A DNA stretch of 64,000 nt from Streptomyces sp. TLI_171 (GCF_003610255.1 NZ_RAPS01000001.1:2418001-2482000), one strand, 5' to 3'. Counted from the stretch's first letter, positions 52,574 through 61,882 are shown. Notes: a model not told the origin generated them from the sequence alone. Numbers and translations are program-made.

Positions 52574-53587
52574 TCAGACGTCCCGGGCGTCCGCCGTCGA
52601 GCTCATGTCGGCGTAGCGGTCGCCGGACACCCGGCCCGCGATCGGCTCCAGCTCCGCCAGCTCCTCCTTGCTCAGCCGCAGCCCGGTGGCCGCGACGTTC
52701 TCCGCCAGCCGGGTGCGCTTGCGGGTACCGGGGATCGGCACCACGGCCAGGCCGTGCACCTCGGCGCGCTGCTGCACCCAGGCCAGCGCGACCTGGGCGG
52801 CCGTCACCCCGCGCTCCGCGGCGATCTTCTTCACCGGGGCGATCAGCTCCGCGTTCCCGGCCGCGTTGGCGCCGGTGAACTGCGGCAGGTGCCGGCGGTA
52901 GTCGTCCGCGCCCAGCTGCCCGGCGTCGGCGAACGCCCCGGTCAGGAAGCCGCGGCCGAGCGGCGAGTACGGCACCAGCGCCACGCCCAGCTCCGCCGCC
53001 ACCGGCACCGCGGTGCGCTCCACGTTCCGGGCGAACAGCGACCACTCCGACTGCAGCGCCGCGATCGGGTGCACCGCGTGCGCCTCCCGCAGCTCCGGCC
53101 CGGTCACCTCGGACAGGCCCAGGTGACGCACCTTGCCCGCCCGCACCAGCTCCGCCATCGCGCCGACCGACTCGGCCAGCGGCACCTGCGGGTCGCGGCG
53201 GTGCATGTAGTACACGTCGATCACGTCCACGCCGAGGCGGCCCAGCGAGGCGTCCACCGCCCGGCGGATGTACGCCGGGTCGTTGTTGATGCCCCGGTAG
53301 GAGGGGTCGTCGGCCCGCCGCTCGATGGCGAACTTGGTGGCCAGCACCACCCGGTCGCGGTGCGCCCGGACGAACGGGCCGATCAGCTCCTCGTTCGCAC
53401 CCGAGCCGTAGATGTCGGCGGTGTCGAACAGCGTCACCCCGAGCTCCAGCGCCCGCTCCAGGGTGGCCAGCGCCTCCTCGGTGTCGGTCGGACCGTAGAA
53501 CTCGCTCATCCCCATGCAACCCAGGCCCTGCACGCCCACGACCGGGCCGGCGGTGCCGAGCCGAGTGGTCTCCATGCTGCTGCTCAT
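52574..53587 (-). CDS. Aldo/keto reductase
   Basis: A 337-residue NADPH-dependent oxidoreductase. The TIM-barrel tetrad is visible: Asp55 in LFDTADIYG, Tyr60, Lys85 in VLATKF and His129 in YYMHR. The cofactor site is IPGTRKRTRLAENV. AGGAAGAGC precedes the ATG. Its start overlaps the stop of the MerR gene (ATGA), so it is the second gene of a MerR-controlled operon. It probably reduces reactive aldehydes or quinones; such pairs are often stress-inducible. Confidence 0.93.
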   Translation of the reverse strand: MSSSMETTRLGTAGPVVGVQGLGCMGMSEFYGPTDTEEALATLERALELGVTLFDTADIYGSGANEELIGPFVRAHRDRVVLATKFAIERRADDPSYRGINNDPAYIRRAVDASLGRLGVDVIDVYYMHRRDPQVPLAESVGAMAELVRAGKVRHLGLSEVTGPELREAHAVHPIAALQSEWSLFARNVERTAVPVAAELGVALVPYSPLGRGFLTGAFADAGQLGADDYRRHLPQFTGANAAGNAELIAPVKKIAAERGVTAAQVALAWVQQRAEVHGLAVVPIPGTRKRTRLAENVAATGLRLSKEELAELEPIAGRVSGDRYADMSSTADARDV

Positions 53588-54084
53588 GCGCTCTTCCTGT
53601 CCTCTGCGTCGTTCAACAGTGCTTCCCGGTCCTGCTCGTCGCCGGGGACCGGCCCGGGCGGCGCGCCGTACAGATCGATCTTCTTGTCGATCACGGCGAG
53701 CGTGGCGTACAGGTCGGCGAGCCGCTGCCGCACCTCCTCCCGGTGCGCGACCAGCAGCTCCCGCCGCTCGGCCCGCGTCCCGTCCCCGGCCCGGACCAGC
53801 TCGATGTACCGCACCATGTCGGCCACCGGCATCCCCGTCAGCCGCAGCTTGGTCAGGAACGCCAGCCGGGCCAGGTCCGCGTCGCTGTACCGGCGCTGCC
53901 CCGCGGACGAGCGGTCCACCGGCTCCAGCAGCCCGATCCGCTCGTACCAGCGCAGCGTGTGCGCGGACAGCCCGCTGGTCGCGGACACCTCGCTGATCCC
54001 GTGACGCGGCGTCAGGTCGGGCACCGCGCCCGGCGCGCGGAACGCCTGCTCGCACTCCGTGACCTGCTGTGCGGACCCTGCCAT
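53584..54084 (-). CDS. MerR family regulator
   Basis: A 166-residue protein. The HTH (about 30-95) reads ISEVSATSGLSAHTLRWYERIGLLEPV, then GQRRYSDADLARLAFLTKLRLTGMPVADMVRYIEL (in parts). A coiled C-terminus with RQRLADLYATLAVIDKKIDLY follows. No Cys metal-binding cluster typical of SoxR or metal sensors is present, so the signal is uncertain. The N-terminus has about 30 extra residues, with no better start. A 16-bp palindrome upstream (54128-54143) matches MerR operators. It is translationally coupled to the aldo/keto reductase. Confidence 0.92.
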   Translation of the reverse strand: MAGSAQQVTECEQAFRAPGAVPDLTPRHGISEVSATSGLSAHTLRWYERIGLLEPVDRSSAGQRRYSDADLARLAFLTKLRLTGMPVADMVRYIELVRAGDGTRAERRELLVAHREEVRQRLADLYATLAVIDKKIDLYGAPPGPVPGDEQDREALLNDAEDRKSA

Positions 54085-54127
54085 CGGAACTGACCCCCGT
54101 CTCGGCGACAACGACGACGCTACTGAG

Positions 54128-54143
54128 TTAGAGCGCACTCCAA
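54128..54143 (-). promoter_or_regulatory. MerR operator/promoter
   Basis: TTGGAG-TGCG-CTCTAA on the minus strand (one mismatched pair), preceded by TTGCTTGG, the usual MerR operator form lying between -35 and -10. Located 43 bases before the MerR ATG. Confidence 0.6.
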
Positions 54144-54203
54144 GCAAGCGTGGCACGCCCGACACCCGACCGGGCCGCCGCCGCCCTGGATAGAGTGCGA
54201 CCC

Positions 54204-55034
54204 ATGCAGAGCTTGCGGATGATCGAGGACTGGCCGGTACCCAACGCCGCGGCGGCGGTGGTGCGCGGGAGCGACGGCGCGCTGCTCGGCGCGCACGGAC
54301 CGCAGGACCACCTGTTCCCGCTCGCGTCGGTGACCAAGCTGCTCAGCGCCTACGCCGCGCTGATCGCCGTCGAGGAGGGCGTCTTCGAACTCGACGACCC
54401 GGCCGGCCCGGACGGCTCCACCGTCCGCCACCTGCTCGCCCACACCTCCGGCCTGGCCTTCGACGAGCACCGCGTGATGGCCGAGCCCGGCAACCGCCGC
54501 CTCTACTCCAACGCCGGTTTCGACGTCCTCGCCGCCACCCTGGAACACGCCTCCGGCATCCCGTTCGCCCAGTACGCCGCGGAAGCCGTCTTCCAGCCCC
54601 TCGGGATGCACGCCACCCTCGTCAACACCGCCCACCGCGCACCCGCCGGCGCCGGCGGCCTCTCCACCGCCGCCGACCTCGCCCGCTTCGCCGCCGAGCT
54701 GCAGTCCCCCAAGCTGCTCGACCCGGCCACCCTGCGCACCGCCACCCGCGAGGTCGCCTTCCCCGGCACCAGCGGCGTCCTCCCCGGCTTCGGCCACCGC
54801 CGCCCCAACGACTGGGGCCTCGGCTTCGAGATCCGCGACCACAAGACCCCGCACTGGACCGGCGCCGCCAACTCCCCGGCCACCTACGGCCACTTCGGCC
54901 AGTCCGGCACCTTCCTCTGGGTCGACCCCGCCGCCGACCTCGCCTGCCTCGCCCTCACCGATCGCGACTTCGGCCCGTGGGCCGCCGAGGCCTGGCCCCG
55001 GCTCAGCGACGCGGTCCTCGCCGAGCTCGGCTAG
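54204..55034 (+). CDS. Beta-lactamase-related serine hydrolase
   Basis: A 276-residue class C-fold hydrolase. The catalytic SxxK is Ser42-Lys45 in PLASVTK, the YxN motif is Tyr101-Asn103 in LYSNAGFD, and HFGQSG near the C-terminus substitutes for KTG. No signal peptide, so probably cytoplasmic; such proteins are esterases or peptidases rather than antibiotic-resistance enzymes. The start at 54204 is chosen because it places SxxK at the normal distance; no strong ribosome site is seen. It is divergent from the MerR gene. Confidence 0.85.
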   Translation: MQSLRMIEDWPVPNAAAAVVRGSDGALLGAHGPQDHLFPLASVTKLLSAYAALIAVEEGVFELDDPAGPDGSTVRHLLAHTSGLAFDEHRVMAEPGNRRLYSNAGFDVLAATLEHASGIPFAQYAAEAVFQPLGMHATLVNTAHRAPAGAGGLSTAADLARFAAELQSPKLLDPATLRTATREVAFPGTSGVLPGFGHRRPNDWGLGFEIRDHKTPHWTGAANSPATYGHFGQSGTFLWVDPAADLACLALTDRDFGPWAAEAWPRLSDAVLAELG

Positions 55035-55070
55035 CGAACCGCCCGGTCGGGGTCGCCGCTCCGCTCGCGA

Positions 55071-55895
55071 TCACCCGTACTGCACGGGTGTGTGCATCTC
55101 CCAGAGCAGGAGTTCGACGCCCGTGTCGCCCGCCGTCGGGTCCGCGAACGCGTCGCCCGTGATGCGGACGGAGTCCCCGGCGGCGGCCGAGCGGCCGCCG
55201 CCCTGAGGACCGGGGACGGTGCGGTAGCCGAGGGAGCCCGAGACGACGTGCACGTAGCGAAACGGCGCCGCCGGCAGGACCGGCAGCGCCGCCCATGCGG
55301 GGGCGCGGACCAGCCAGAGCGCTGCGTCCGATCGCCGCAGCCGCAGCGCGTCGTCGCCGGCCCGCCCGGAGGCGAGCAGCGTCAGCCCGTCGCCCTCCGG
55401 GACCGACCGCAGGCCGACCGTGGGGGGCGCGCCGAACTCGTCCGGCTGGAGCCACATCTGAAGGAACGTCACCGGGGCCGCCGCACCGCCGAGGTTGCGT
55501 TCGGTGTGGGTGACGCCGGTGCCGGTGGACTGCACCTGGACCATGCCCGGGCGGACCACACCGGCATGGCCCGCGTCGTCGCGGTGGGCGAGCGCGCCGG
55601 ACACCACCCAGGTGACGATCTCGGTCTCGCTGTGCCGGTGCGCGTCGTAGCCGGCGCCGGGGGCGAGGGTCTCCTCGTTGCAGGCCAGCAGCGCGCCGAA
55701 GGAGGTGTTCTTCGGGTCGTAGTGGCCGGCGAAGGAGAAGGCGTGCCGGGTGGTGATGCCTTCGGCGGGTTCCGACAGGTGGCGTTCGGCGGTGCGCCGC
55801 AGGTCCGCGCGCCCGCGCTCCTTCCGGGCGGGGGCGGACACCGGGTCGGCGGTCTCGAATGCGCGCCCGTCCTGGGCCGAAGAATCCACGCTCAC
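55071..55895 (-). CDS. Pirin family protein
   Basis: A 274-residue bicupin. The N-terminal cupin has DAHRHSETEIVTWVVSGALAHRD with the metal-binding His-rich HRHSE, then GTGVTHTERN, the second His-Glu ligand cluster. The C-terminal cupin has RYVHVVSGSLGYRTV. Pirins bind a metal and act as redox cofactors, or as quercetinases in some bacteria. The GTG at 55895 is used; a GTG at 55889 has the better-spaced GGAG. It is convergent with the serine hydrolase and divergent from fasR. Confidence 0.92.
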   Translation of the reverse strand: MSVDSSAQDGRAFETADPVSAPARKERGRADLRRTAERHLSEPAEGITTRHAFSFAGHYDPKNTSFGALLACNEETLAPGAGYDAHRHSETEIVTWVVSGALAHRDDAGHAGVVRPGMVQVQSTGTGVTHTERNLGGAAAPVTFLQMWLQPDEFGAPPTVGLRSVPEGDGLTLLASGRAGDDALRLRRSDAALWLVRAPAWAALPVLPAAPFRYVHVVSGSLGYRTVPGPQGGGRSAAAGDSVRITGDAFADPTAGDTGVELLLWEMHTPVQYG

Positions 55896-55986
55896 GGGCT
55901 CCACGGTAGCCGGTGTGACGGGGGCCACCGAACGACATCGGGCCGGGTGTGCACGAGCACCCGTCCGCGTGAGGCAGGCTAGTGCC

Positions 55987-57339
55987 GTGCCATCCGCTTC
56001 AGCGAAACCCGACAAAGCATCCGACCGGACGTCCGGCGAGCGCTCCTCCCCGGACCCGTCCGCCGACACGGGCCAGGAGAAGAAGTCCGCCAAGCGCCCG
56101 GCCTCGGCCGCGCGCGGCTCCGGCGTGCCGGGGCGGGGCCGGATGACGGCCGAGGAGCGCAGACTGGCGTCGGAGCGCGCGGAGTTGCGGGCGGCGACGC
56201 TGAAGCGGCTGGAGAAGTCCGCGGGCAAGCTGGCGTCGGCGGCCATCGCCCGGATGGACGACCAACTGGCGTGGTACCGGCGGATGCCGCCGGAGCACCG
56301 GTCGTGGATCGGCCTGGTCGCGCAGGCGGGCATCGCGGCGTTCACCGAGTGGTACCGGCACCCGGAGGCGCCGCAGGCGATCTCCACGGACGTGTTCGGC
56401 ACCGCGCCGCGGGAGTTGACCCGGGCGATCACGCTGCGGCAGACCGTGGAGCTGATCCGCACCACCATCGAGGTGATGGAGGAGGCCATCGAGGAGGTGG
56501 CCGCCCCCGGCGACGAGGCGGGGATGCGCGAGTCGGTGCTGGTCTACGCCCGGGAGATCGCCTTCGCCACCGCGCAGGTGTACGCGCAGGCCGCGGAGGC
56601 GCGCGGCGCGTGGGACGCCCGGCTGGAGGCGCTGGTGGTGAACTCGCTGCTGTCCGGCGACGCCGACGAGGGCGTGCTGTCGCGGGCGGCGGCGCTCGGC
56701 TGGGGCCAGCCCAGTCAGGTGCGGGTGGTGATGGGCAGCGCCCCGGACGGCGACAGCGAACTGGTGGTCGAGGCGATCCGACGGGCCGCCCGGTACGCCA
56801 AACTGCACGTGCTGACCGGCGTGTTGGGCCGCCGCCTGGTGGTGGTGGTCGGCGGCGACAAGGAGCCGGTGCACGCGGCCCGGGCGCTGATCGGCCAGTT
56901 CGCCCCCGGCCCGGTGGTGGTCGGCCCGACGGTCGGCGACCTGCTCTCCGCGACCCGCTCCGCGCACGCCGCCGCCCAGGGCCTGAAGGCGTGCGCGGCC
57001 TGGCCGGACGCCCCGCGCCCGGTGCTCGCCGACGACCTGCTGCCGGAACGGGCACTGGCGGGCGACGAGGTGGCGCGCCGTCAGTTGGTGGAGGAGATCT
57101 ACACACCTCTGGAAGAAGCCGGATCGGCACTCCTGGAGACGCTGAGTGTCTATCTGGAACAGGCGTCCTCCCTGGAGGGCGCCGCACGGATGCTCTTCGT
57201 TCACCCGAACACCGTGCGCTACCGGCTGCGTCGTGTGACTGATGTCACCGGCTATGCTCCGTCAGACGTACGTTCGGCGTTCACCCTGCGCATCGCCCTT
57301 GCTCTGGGGCGACTTGGTTCCGGGCCTGATCAGGGCTGA
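55987..57339 (+). CDS. fasR: FasR, PucR/CdaR-family activator of fatty acid synthesis
   Basis: A 450-residue regulator with a basic, low-complexity N-terminus (about 1-50). A RsbRD_N-like domain follows (about 70-190: RMPPEHRSWIGLVAQAGIAAFTEWYR and LIRTTIEVMEEAIEEV), then a GGDEF-like CdaR region. The C-terminal PucR HTH (about 400-445) has VHPNTVRYRLRRVTDVTGYAPSDV. Its position directly before fabD matches S. coelicolor FasR, which activates the fabD-fabH-acpP-fabF operon and needs acyl-CoA sensing. It starts at GTG with GAGGCAGG upstream. The identification rests on family plus position. Confidence 0.92.
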   Translation: MPSASAKPDKASDRTSGERSSPDPSADTGQEKKSAKRPASAARGSGVPGRGRMTAEERRLASERAELRAATLKRLEKSAGKLASAAIARMDDQLAWYRRMPPEHRSWIGLVAQAGIAAFTEWYRHPEAPQAISTDVFGTAPRELTRAITLRQTVELIRTTIEVMEEAIEEVAAPGDEAGMRESVLVYAREIAFATAQVYAQAAEARGAWDARLEALVVNSLLSGDADEGVLSRAAALGWGQPSQVRVVMGSAPDGDSELVVEAIRRAARYAKLHVLTGVLGRRLVVVVGGDKEPVHAARALIGQFAPGPVVVGPTVGDLLSATRSAHAAAQGLKACAAWPDAPRPVLADDLLPERALAGDEVARRQLVEEIYTPLEEAGSALLETLSVYLEQASSLEGAARMLFVHPNTVRYRLRRVTDVTGYAPSDVRSAFTLRIALALGRLGSGPDQG

Positions 57340-57429
57340 ACGAACTGTAGGGAGTCCACAAGCCGACGTGCTTTTCTTCGTCATCGTCGCCTACCCGCCC
57401 CCGGGCGTCCGGCGAGAGAGGGTTGAACC

Positions 57430-58368
57430 GTGCTCGTTATCGTCGCCCCTGGACAGGGTGCTCAGACTCCCGGCTTCCTCAACCCCTGGCTCGAACTGGA
57501 CGGCGTCGCCGACCGGCTGCGCCAGTGGTCGGCCGTGGCCGGCCTCGACCTGGTGCACGCCGGGACCGAGGCGTCCGAGGAGGAGATCAAGGACACCGCC
57601 GTCGCGCAGCCGCTGCTGGTGGCGGCCGGCCTGGTGACCGCGGGGGCGCTGCTCCCGCAGGGCGTCGCCGGCACCGTCGGCGCGGTGGCCGGCCACAGCG
57701 TCGGCGAGATCACCGCCGCGGCGCTGGCCGGGGTGCTGTCCGAGCAGGACGCGCTGGCCTTCGTGCGCGAGCGCAGCCTCGGCATGGCCGAGGCCGCGGC
57801 CGCCACCGCGACCGGCATGACCGCGGTGCTCGGCGGCGACCCGGAGGAGGTCGCGGCGAAGCTCGCCGAGCACGGCGTGACTCCGGCGAACAACAACGGC
57901 GGCGGCCAGATCGTCGCGGCCGGCACGCTGGAGCAGCTGGCGGCGCTGAAGGCGGACCCGCCGGCCGGCGCGCGGCTGATCCCGCTGAAGGTCGCGGGCG
58001 CGTTCCACACCGCGCACATGGCCCCCGGCCAGGTCCGGCTGGAGAAGCTGGCGCCGACCCTGACGGCCGCGAACCCGACCGTCGACTACCTGTCGAACAA
58101 GGACGGCGAGGTGGTCGGTGACGGCGCCGAGGTGCTGGCCCGCCTGGTCTCGCAGGTGTCCAACCCGGTCCGCTGGGACCTGTGCATGGAGACCTTGCAG
58201 CAGCTGGGCGCCACCGCCGTGATCGAGCTGTCCCCCGCCGGAACCCTCACCAACCTGGTCAAGCGCAACGTCAAGGGTGTCGCCACGCTGGCCCTGAAGA
58301 CCCCTGCCGATCTCGACAAGGCCCGCGAACTCGTGGCCGAGCACGGCAACCAGGAGAAGACCGCATGA
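57430..58368 (+). CDS. fabD: Malonyl-CoA:ACP transacylase
   Basis: A 312-residue enzyme that loads malonyl groups from CoA onto ACP. The nucleophile Ser90 is in GHSVGE; Arg in VRERSLGM and His in AFHTAHMA complete the pocket. It begins VLVIVAPGQGAQ, including the conserved GQGAQ. It starts at GTG 90 bases after fasR; FasR is expected to bind this gap. fabH follows with a 4-base overlap (ATGA). It is the first gene of the FAS II operon. Confidence 0.97.
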   Translation: MLVIVAPGQGAQTPGFLNPWLELDGVADRLRQWSAVAGLDLVHAGTEASEEEIKDTAVAQPLLVAAGLVTAGALLPQGVAGTVGAVAGHSVGEITAAALAGVLSEQDALAFVRERSLGMAEAAAATATGMTAVLGGDPEEVAAKLAEHGVTPANNNGGGQIVAAGTLEQLAALKADPPAGARLIPLKVAGAFHTAHMAPGQVRLEKLAPTLTAANPTVDYLSNKDGEVVGDGAEVLARLVSQVSNPVRWDLCMETLQQLGATAVIELSPAGTLTNLVKRNVKGVATLALKTPADLDKARELVAEHGNQEKTA

Positions 58369-59393
58369 GCGCAACCATCAAGCCGGCCACCGGCGCCCAG
58401 TTCTCCCGCATCCTCGGCGTGGGCGGCTACCGCCCCTCCCGGGTGATCCCCAACTCCGAGGTCCTGAACTGGATCGACTCCTCGGACGAGTGGATCCGGA
58501 CCCGTTCCGGCATCGCCGAGCGCCGCTGGGCGGGCCCGGAGGAGACCGTCGCCGAGATGTCGGTGCAGGCTGCCGGCAAGGCCGTCGCGATGGCCGGGAT
58601 CTCCCCGGAGCAGATCGGCGGCGTCATCGTGGCGACCGTCTCGCACCTGAAGCAGACCCCGGCGATCGCCACCGAGATCGCCCAGCGGCTCGGCTGCGGC
58701 ACCGCCCCGTCCTTCGACATCTCCGCCGCCTGCGCGGGCTTCGGCTACGGCCTGAGCCTGGCCGACGGCATGGTGCGCGGCGGCAGCGCCGAGTACGTGC
58801 TGGTGATCGGCGTGGAGCGGCTCTCCGACCTGACCGACGTGACCGACCGCTCGACGGCTTTCATCTTCGGCGACGGCGCGGGCGCCGCGATCGTCGGCCC
58901 CTCGGACACCCCCGGCATCGGCAAGGTGATCTGGGGTTCCGACGGCTCGCAGGCCGACGTGATCTCGCAGACCCAGGCCTGGGACACCGCGTTCGCCAAG
59001 CCCGACGCCGTCAACGGCGCCGGCGAGGAGACCAAGTGGCCGGCCCTGCGGATGGAGGGCCAGACGGTCTTCCGCTGGGCGGTGTACGACATGGCGAAGG
59101 TCGCCGAGCAGGCCCTGGAGGCCGCCGGGATCACCGCCGACCAGCTCGGCGCGTTCATCCCGCACCAGGCGAACATGCGCATCATCGACGCCATGGTCAA
59201 GAAGCTGGACCTGCCCCCGAACGTCCCGGTCGCCCGCGACATCGCGGAGACCGGCAACACCTCCGCCGCCTCCATTCCGCTCGCCATGGAGCGGATGCTG
59301 GAGCGCGGCGAGGCGAAGAGCGGCGACCTGGCCCTGATCATCGGCTTCGGGGCCGGTCTGGTCTACGCCGCCGCAGTCGTTACTCTCCCCTAG
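58365..59393 (+). CDS. fabH: Beta-ketoacyl-ACP synthase III
   Basis: A 342-residue enzyme that starts chains by condensing acyl-CoA with malonyl-ACP. The catalytic triad is Cys123 in SAACAGFG, His267 in IPHQANMR and Asn298 in TGNTSAAS. Actinobacterial FabH prefers branched acyl-CoA primers, which set the iso/anteiso fatty acids of this group. The ATG overlaps the fabD stop. acpP follows after 85 bases. The family call is unambiguous. Confidence 0.98.
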   Translation: MSATIKPATGAQFSRILGVGGYRPSRVIPNSEVLNWIDSSDEWIRTRSGIAERRWAGPEETVAEMSVQAAGKAVAMAGISPEQIGGVIVATVSHLKQTPAIATEIAQRLGCGTAPSFDISAACAGFGYGLSLADGMVRGGSAEYVLVIGVERLSDLTDVTDRSTAFIFGDGAGAAIVGPSDTPGIGKVIWGSDGSQADVISQTQAWDTAFAKPDAVNGAGEETKWPALRMEGQTVFRWAVYDMAKVAEQALEAAGITADQLGAFIPHQANMRIIDAMVKKLDLPPNVPVARDIAETGNTSAASIPLAMERMLERGEAKSGDLALIIGFGAGLVYAAAVVTLP

Positions 59394-59478
59394 GCGTTCT
59401 TTCTCCGCCCCACCCCCTGGAAAACCCGCGGCGGTCCGCCGGACCGCTCGCCGTCAACACCGAAGAGGAGCAGCCGAT

Positions 59479-59721
59479 ATGGCTACCCGCGAAGAGGTTC
59501 TCGAAGGTCTCGCCGAGATCGTGAACGAGATCGCCGGCATTCCGACCGAGGACGTCGCGCTCGACAAGTCCTTCACCGACGACCTGGACGTCGACTCGCT
59601 GTCCATGGTCGAGGTCGTCGTCGCCGCCGAGGAGCGCTTCGGCGCGAAGATCCCGGACGACGAGGTCAAGAACCTGAAGACCGTCGGCGACGCGGTGGAC
59701 TTCATCGTCGCCAACGTCTGA
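59479..59721 (+). CDS. acpP: Acyl carrier protein
   Basis: An 80-residue acidic four-helix carrier. The phosphopantetheine serine is Ser40 in DLDVDSLSMVEVV. It starts MATREEVLEGLAEIVNEIAG with GAAGAGGAG upstream. It lies between fabH and fabF, as in the streptomycete FAS II operon. Its apo form needs a holo-ACP synthase; the Sfp-type enzyme at 5281 might also act on it, though AcpS (not seen here) usually does. Confidence 0.98.
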   Translation: MATREEVLEGLAEIVNEIAGIPTEDVALDKSFTDDLDVDSLSMVEVVVAAEERFGAKIPDDEVKNLKTVGDAVDFIVANV

Positions 59722-59826
59722 CCTGGCGTCAGGCTCCCGGTCGGGGCGCGCCCGCCGCGCCCCGACCGGCCCCCCTCCCTCCGGTCCCCCGGTCCTCCCC
59801 CTCAGATGTGAGAGAAGAAGAAACCA

Positions 59827-61095
59827 GTGACTGCTGAAAACCGCACCGTGGTCGTCACGGGTATCGGCGCCTTCACGCCGCTGGGCGGCGACGCCGCCAC
59901 TTTCTGGGAGGGCCTGCTGGCCGGCAAGTCCGGAGTGCGCGCCCTCACCGAGGACTGGGCGGCCGAGCTGCCCGTCCGGATCGCCGCCCGCGTCGCGGTC
60001 GAGCCCGGCGAGATCCTGCCCCGCCCGCTGGCCCGCAAGCTGGACCGCTCGGCCCAGTTCGCGCTGATCGCCGCCCGCGAGGCCTGGAAGGACGCGGGCT
60101 TCGAGGCGCCGGCCACCGACGACTCCAACGAGCTCGCCCCCGAGCGCCTGGGCGCGGTCATCGCCTCCGGCATCGGCGGCGTCACCACCCTGCTCGACCA
60201 GTACGACGTGCTCAAGGAGCAGGGCGTCCGCAAGGTCTCCCCGCACACCGTCCCGATGCTGATGCCCAACTCCCCGGCCGCCAACGTCGGCCTGGAGGTC
60301 GGCGCCCGGGCCGGCGTGCACACCCCCGTCTCCGCCTGCGCCTCCGGCGCCGAGGCGATCGGCTACGCGATCGAGATGATCCGCACCGGCCGCGCCGACG
60401 TGGTCGTGGCCGGCGGCACCGAGGCGGCCGTCCACCCGCTGCCGATCGTCGCCTTCTCCAACATGATGGCGATGTCCAAGAACAACGAGGACCCGGAGCA
60501 CGCCTCCCGCCCGTACGACAAGGGCCGGGACGGCTTCGTCCTCGGCGAGGGCGCCGGCGTGATCGTCCTGGAGTCCGCCGAGCACGCGGCCGCCCGCGGC
60601 GCCCGGGTCTACTGCGAGGCCGTCGGCCAGGGCCTGTCCTCGGACGCCCATCACATCGCGCAGCCCGAGCCGACCGGCGCCGGCGTGGCCCGCGCCATCG
60701 ACGACCTGTTCGCCCGCAACGACCTCGACCGGTCCGAGGTGGTGCACGTCAACGCGCACGCCACCTCGACCCCGCAGGGCGACACCGCCGAGATCAAGGC
60801 GCTGCGCCGCACCCTCGGCGAGCACCTCGACCACGTGGCGATCTCCGCCACCAAGTCGATGACCGGCCACCTGCTGGGCGGCGCCGGCGGCATCGAGACC
60901 GTCGCCACCGTGCTGGCCCTCTACAACCGGATGGCCCCGCCGACCGTCAACGTGGTCGACCTGGACGACGACATCGACGCGGACATCGTCCGCGACGAGG
61001 CCCGCAAGCTGCCGGTCGAGGGCCGCATCGCCGCCCTGAACAACTCGTTCGGCTTCGGCGGCCACAACGTGGTGCTGGCCTTCCGCACCGTCTGA
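59827..61095 (+). CDS. fabF: Beta-ketoacyl-ACP synthase II
   Basis: A 422-residue elongation condensing enzyme. The catalytic Cys171 is in VSACASGAEA, His311 in VNAHATSTPQGD, Lys343 in ATKSMTGHLLGGAGG and His348, the full Cys-His-His set. It starts at GTG (VTAENRTVVVTGIGAFTPLG) and is last of the FAS II operon. A perfect 18-bp hairpin follows 8 bases later. Confidence 0.98.
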   Translation: MTAENRTVVVTGIGAFTPLGGDAATFWEGLLAGKSGVRALTEDWAAELPVRIAARVAVEPGEILPRPLARKLDRSAQFALIAAREAWKDAGFEAPATDDSNELAPERLGAVIASGIGGVTTLLDQYDVLKEQGVRKVSPHTVPMLMPNSPAANVGLEVGARAGVHTPVSACASGAEAIGYAIEMIRTGRADVVVAGGTEAAVHPLPIVAFSNMMAMSKNNEDPEHASRPYDKGRDGFVLGEGAGVIVLESAEHAAARGARVYCEAVGQGLSSDAHHIAQPEPTGAGVARAIDDLFARNDLDRSEVVHVNAHATSTPQGDTAEIKALRRTLGEHLDHVAISATKSMTGHLLGGAGGIETVATVLALYNRMAPPTVNVVDLDDDIDADIVRDEARKLPVEGRIAALNNSFGFGGHNVVLAFRTV

Positions 61096-61103
61096 CGCCG
61101 TAC

Positions 61104-61143
61104 CCGAAGGGGGGCGCGGGGTTTCCCCCGCGCCCCCCTTCGG
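61104..61143. terminator. Terminator after fabF
   Basis: Perfect 18-bp arms 61104-61121 (CCGAAGGGGGGCGCGGGG) and 61126-61143, between fabF and the convergent DUF3145 gene. Bidirectional. Confidence 0.88.
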
Positions 61144-61172
61144 CACACCCGCCCGCTCCCGCCGACGTGCCG

Positions 61173-61667
61173 TCAGACCACCTGGTGCAGCCACCTGACG
61201 GGCGCGCCCTCGCCCGCGTACCGGAACGGCTCCAACTCGTCGTCCCAGGGCTTCCCGAGCAGGCGGGCGATGTCGGTCTCCAGGTCGGTGCCCTCGCTGC
61301 GGGCGCGCAGCAGCACCGCCCGGAGCCGGTCCTCGGGGATCAGGATGTCGCCGTGGATGCCCGTCACGGCGTGGAAGATGCCGAGGGTGGGCGTCGAGGA
61401 GTACCGCTCGCCCTCCGCCGTGGCGCAGGGCTCGCTGGTCACCTCGTACCGCATCAACTGCCAGCCGCGCAGCGCGGAGGCGAGCCTGGAGGCGGTGCCG
61501 GGCTCGCCCTGCCAGGAGAGTTCGGACCTCCAGTGGCCGGGCGCGGCGGGCTGCCGGATCCAGTCGAGGTTGACCCGCACGCCGAGTACGCCCGCGACCG
61601 CCCACTCGACGTGCGGGCACAGTGCGCGGGGCGCGGAGTGGATGTAGAGCACACCACGTGTCGTCAC
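61173..61667 (-). CDS. DUF3145 family protein
   Basis: A 164-residue protein: VTTRGVLYIHSAPRALCPHVEWAVAGVLG in parts, WSELSWQ-type strand, TPTLGIFHAVTGIHGDILIPEDRL, and a C-terminal LEPFRYAGEGAPVRWLHQVV. This is DUF3145, an actinobacterial family that, as I recall, is found next to fabF in Streptomyces. Its function is unknown; the position suggests a link to fatty acid synthesis. It starts at GTG with AGGAGG 5 bases upstream. Confidence 0.93.
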   Translation of the reverse strand: MTTRGVLYIHSAPRALCPHVEWAVAGVLGVRVNLDWIRQPAAPGHWRSELSWQGEPGTASRLASALRGWQLMRYEVTSEPCATAEGERYSSTPTLGIFHAVTGIHGDILIPEDRLRAVLLRARSEGTDLETDIARLLGKPWDDELEPFRYAGEGAPVRWLHQVV

Positions 61668-61882
61668 CGGGACCTCCTGGCTGTGGACGAGGGTCGCCTT
61701 CCCCAGCTGCCTCGCGCCGTCGCCGGTAGGTACTGAATCAGTGGCTACCCCGTGAAGCTCAACTTATTCGACATTAGGTCATCAAATCGAGCAAAACGGA
61801 CAAGCTTTCACCCCATGCTAGTCGGTTCCCCCGGGAGGTCTACCCCCGCAGCGCCCACCTCCCCCGAACGGACCTAAGCACG

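Noticed and set aside
54204..55034. A class C antibiotic beta-lactamase
   Set aside because: No signal peptide, HFGQSG in place of KTG, and short length. It fits the broader serine hydrolase family better.
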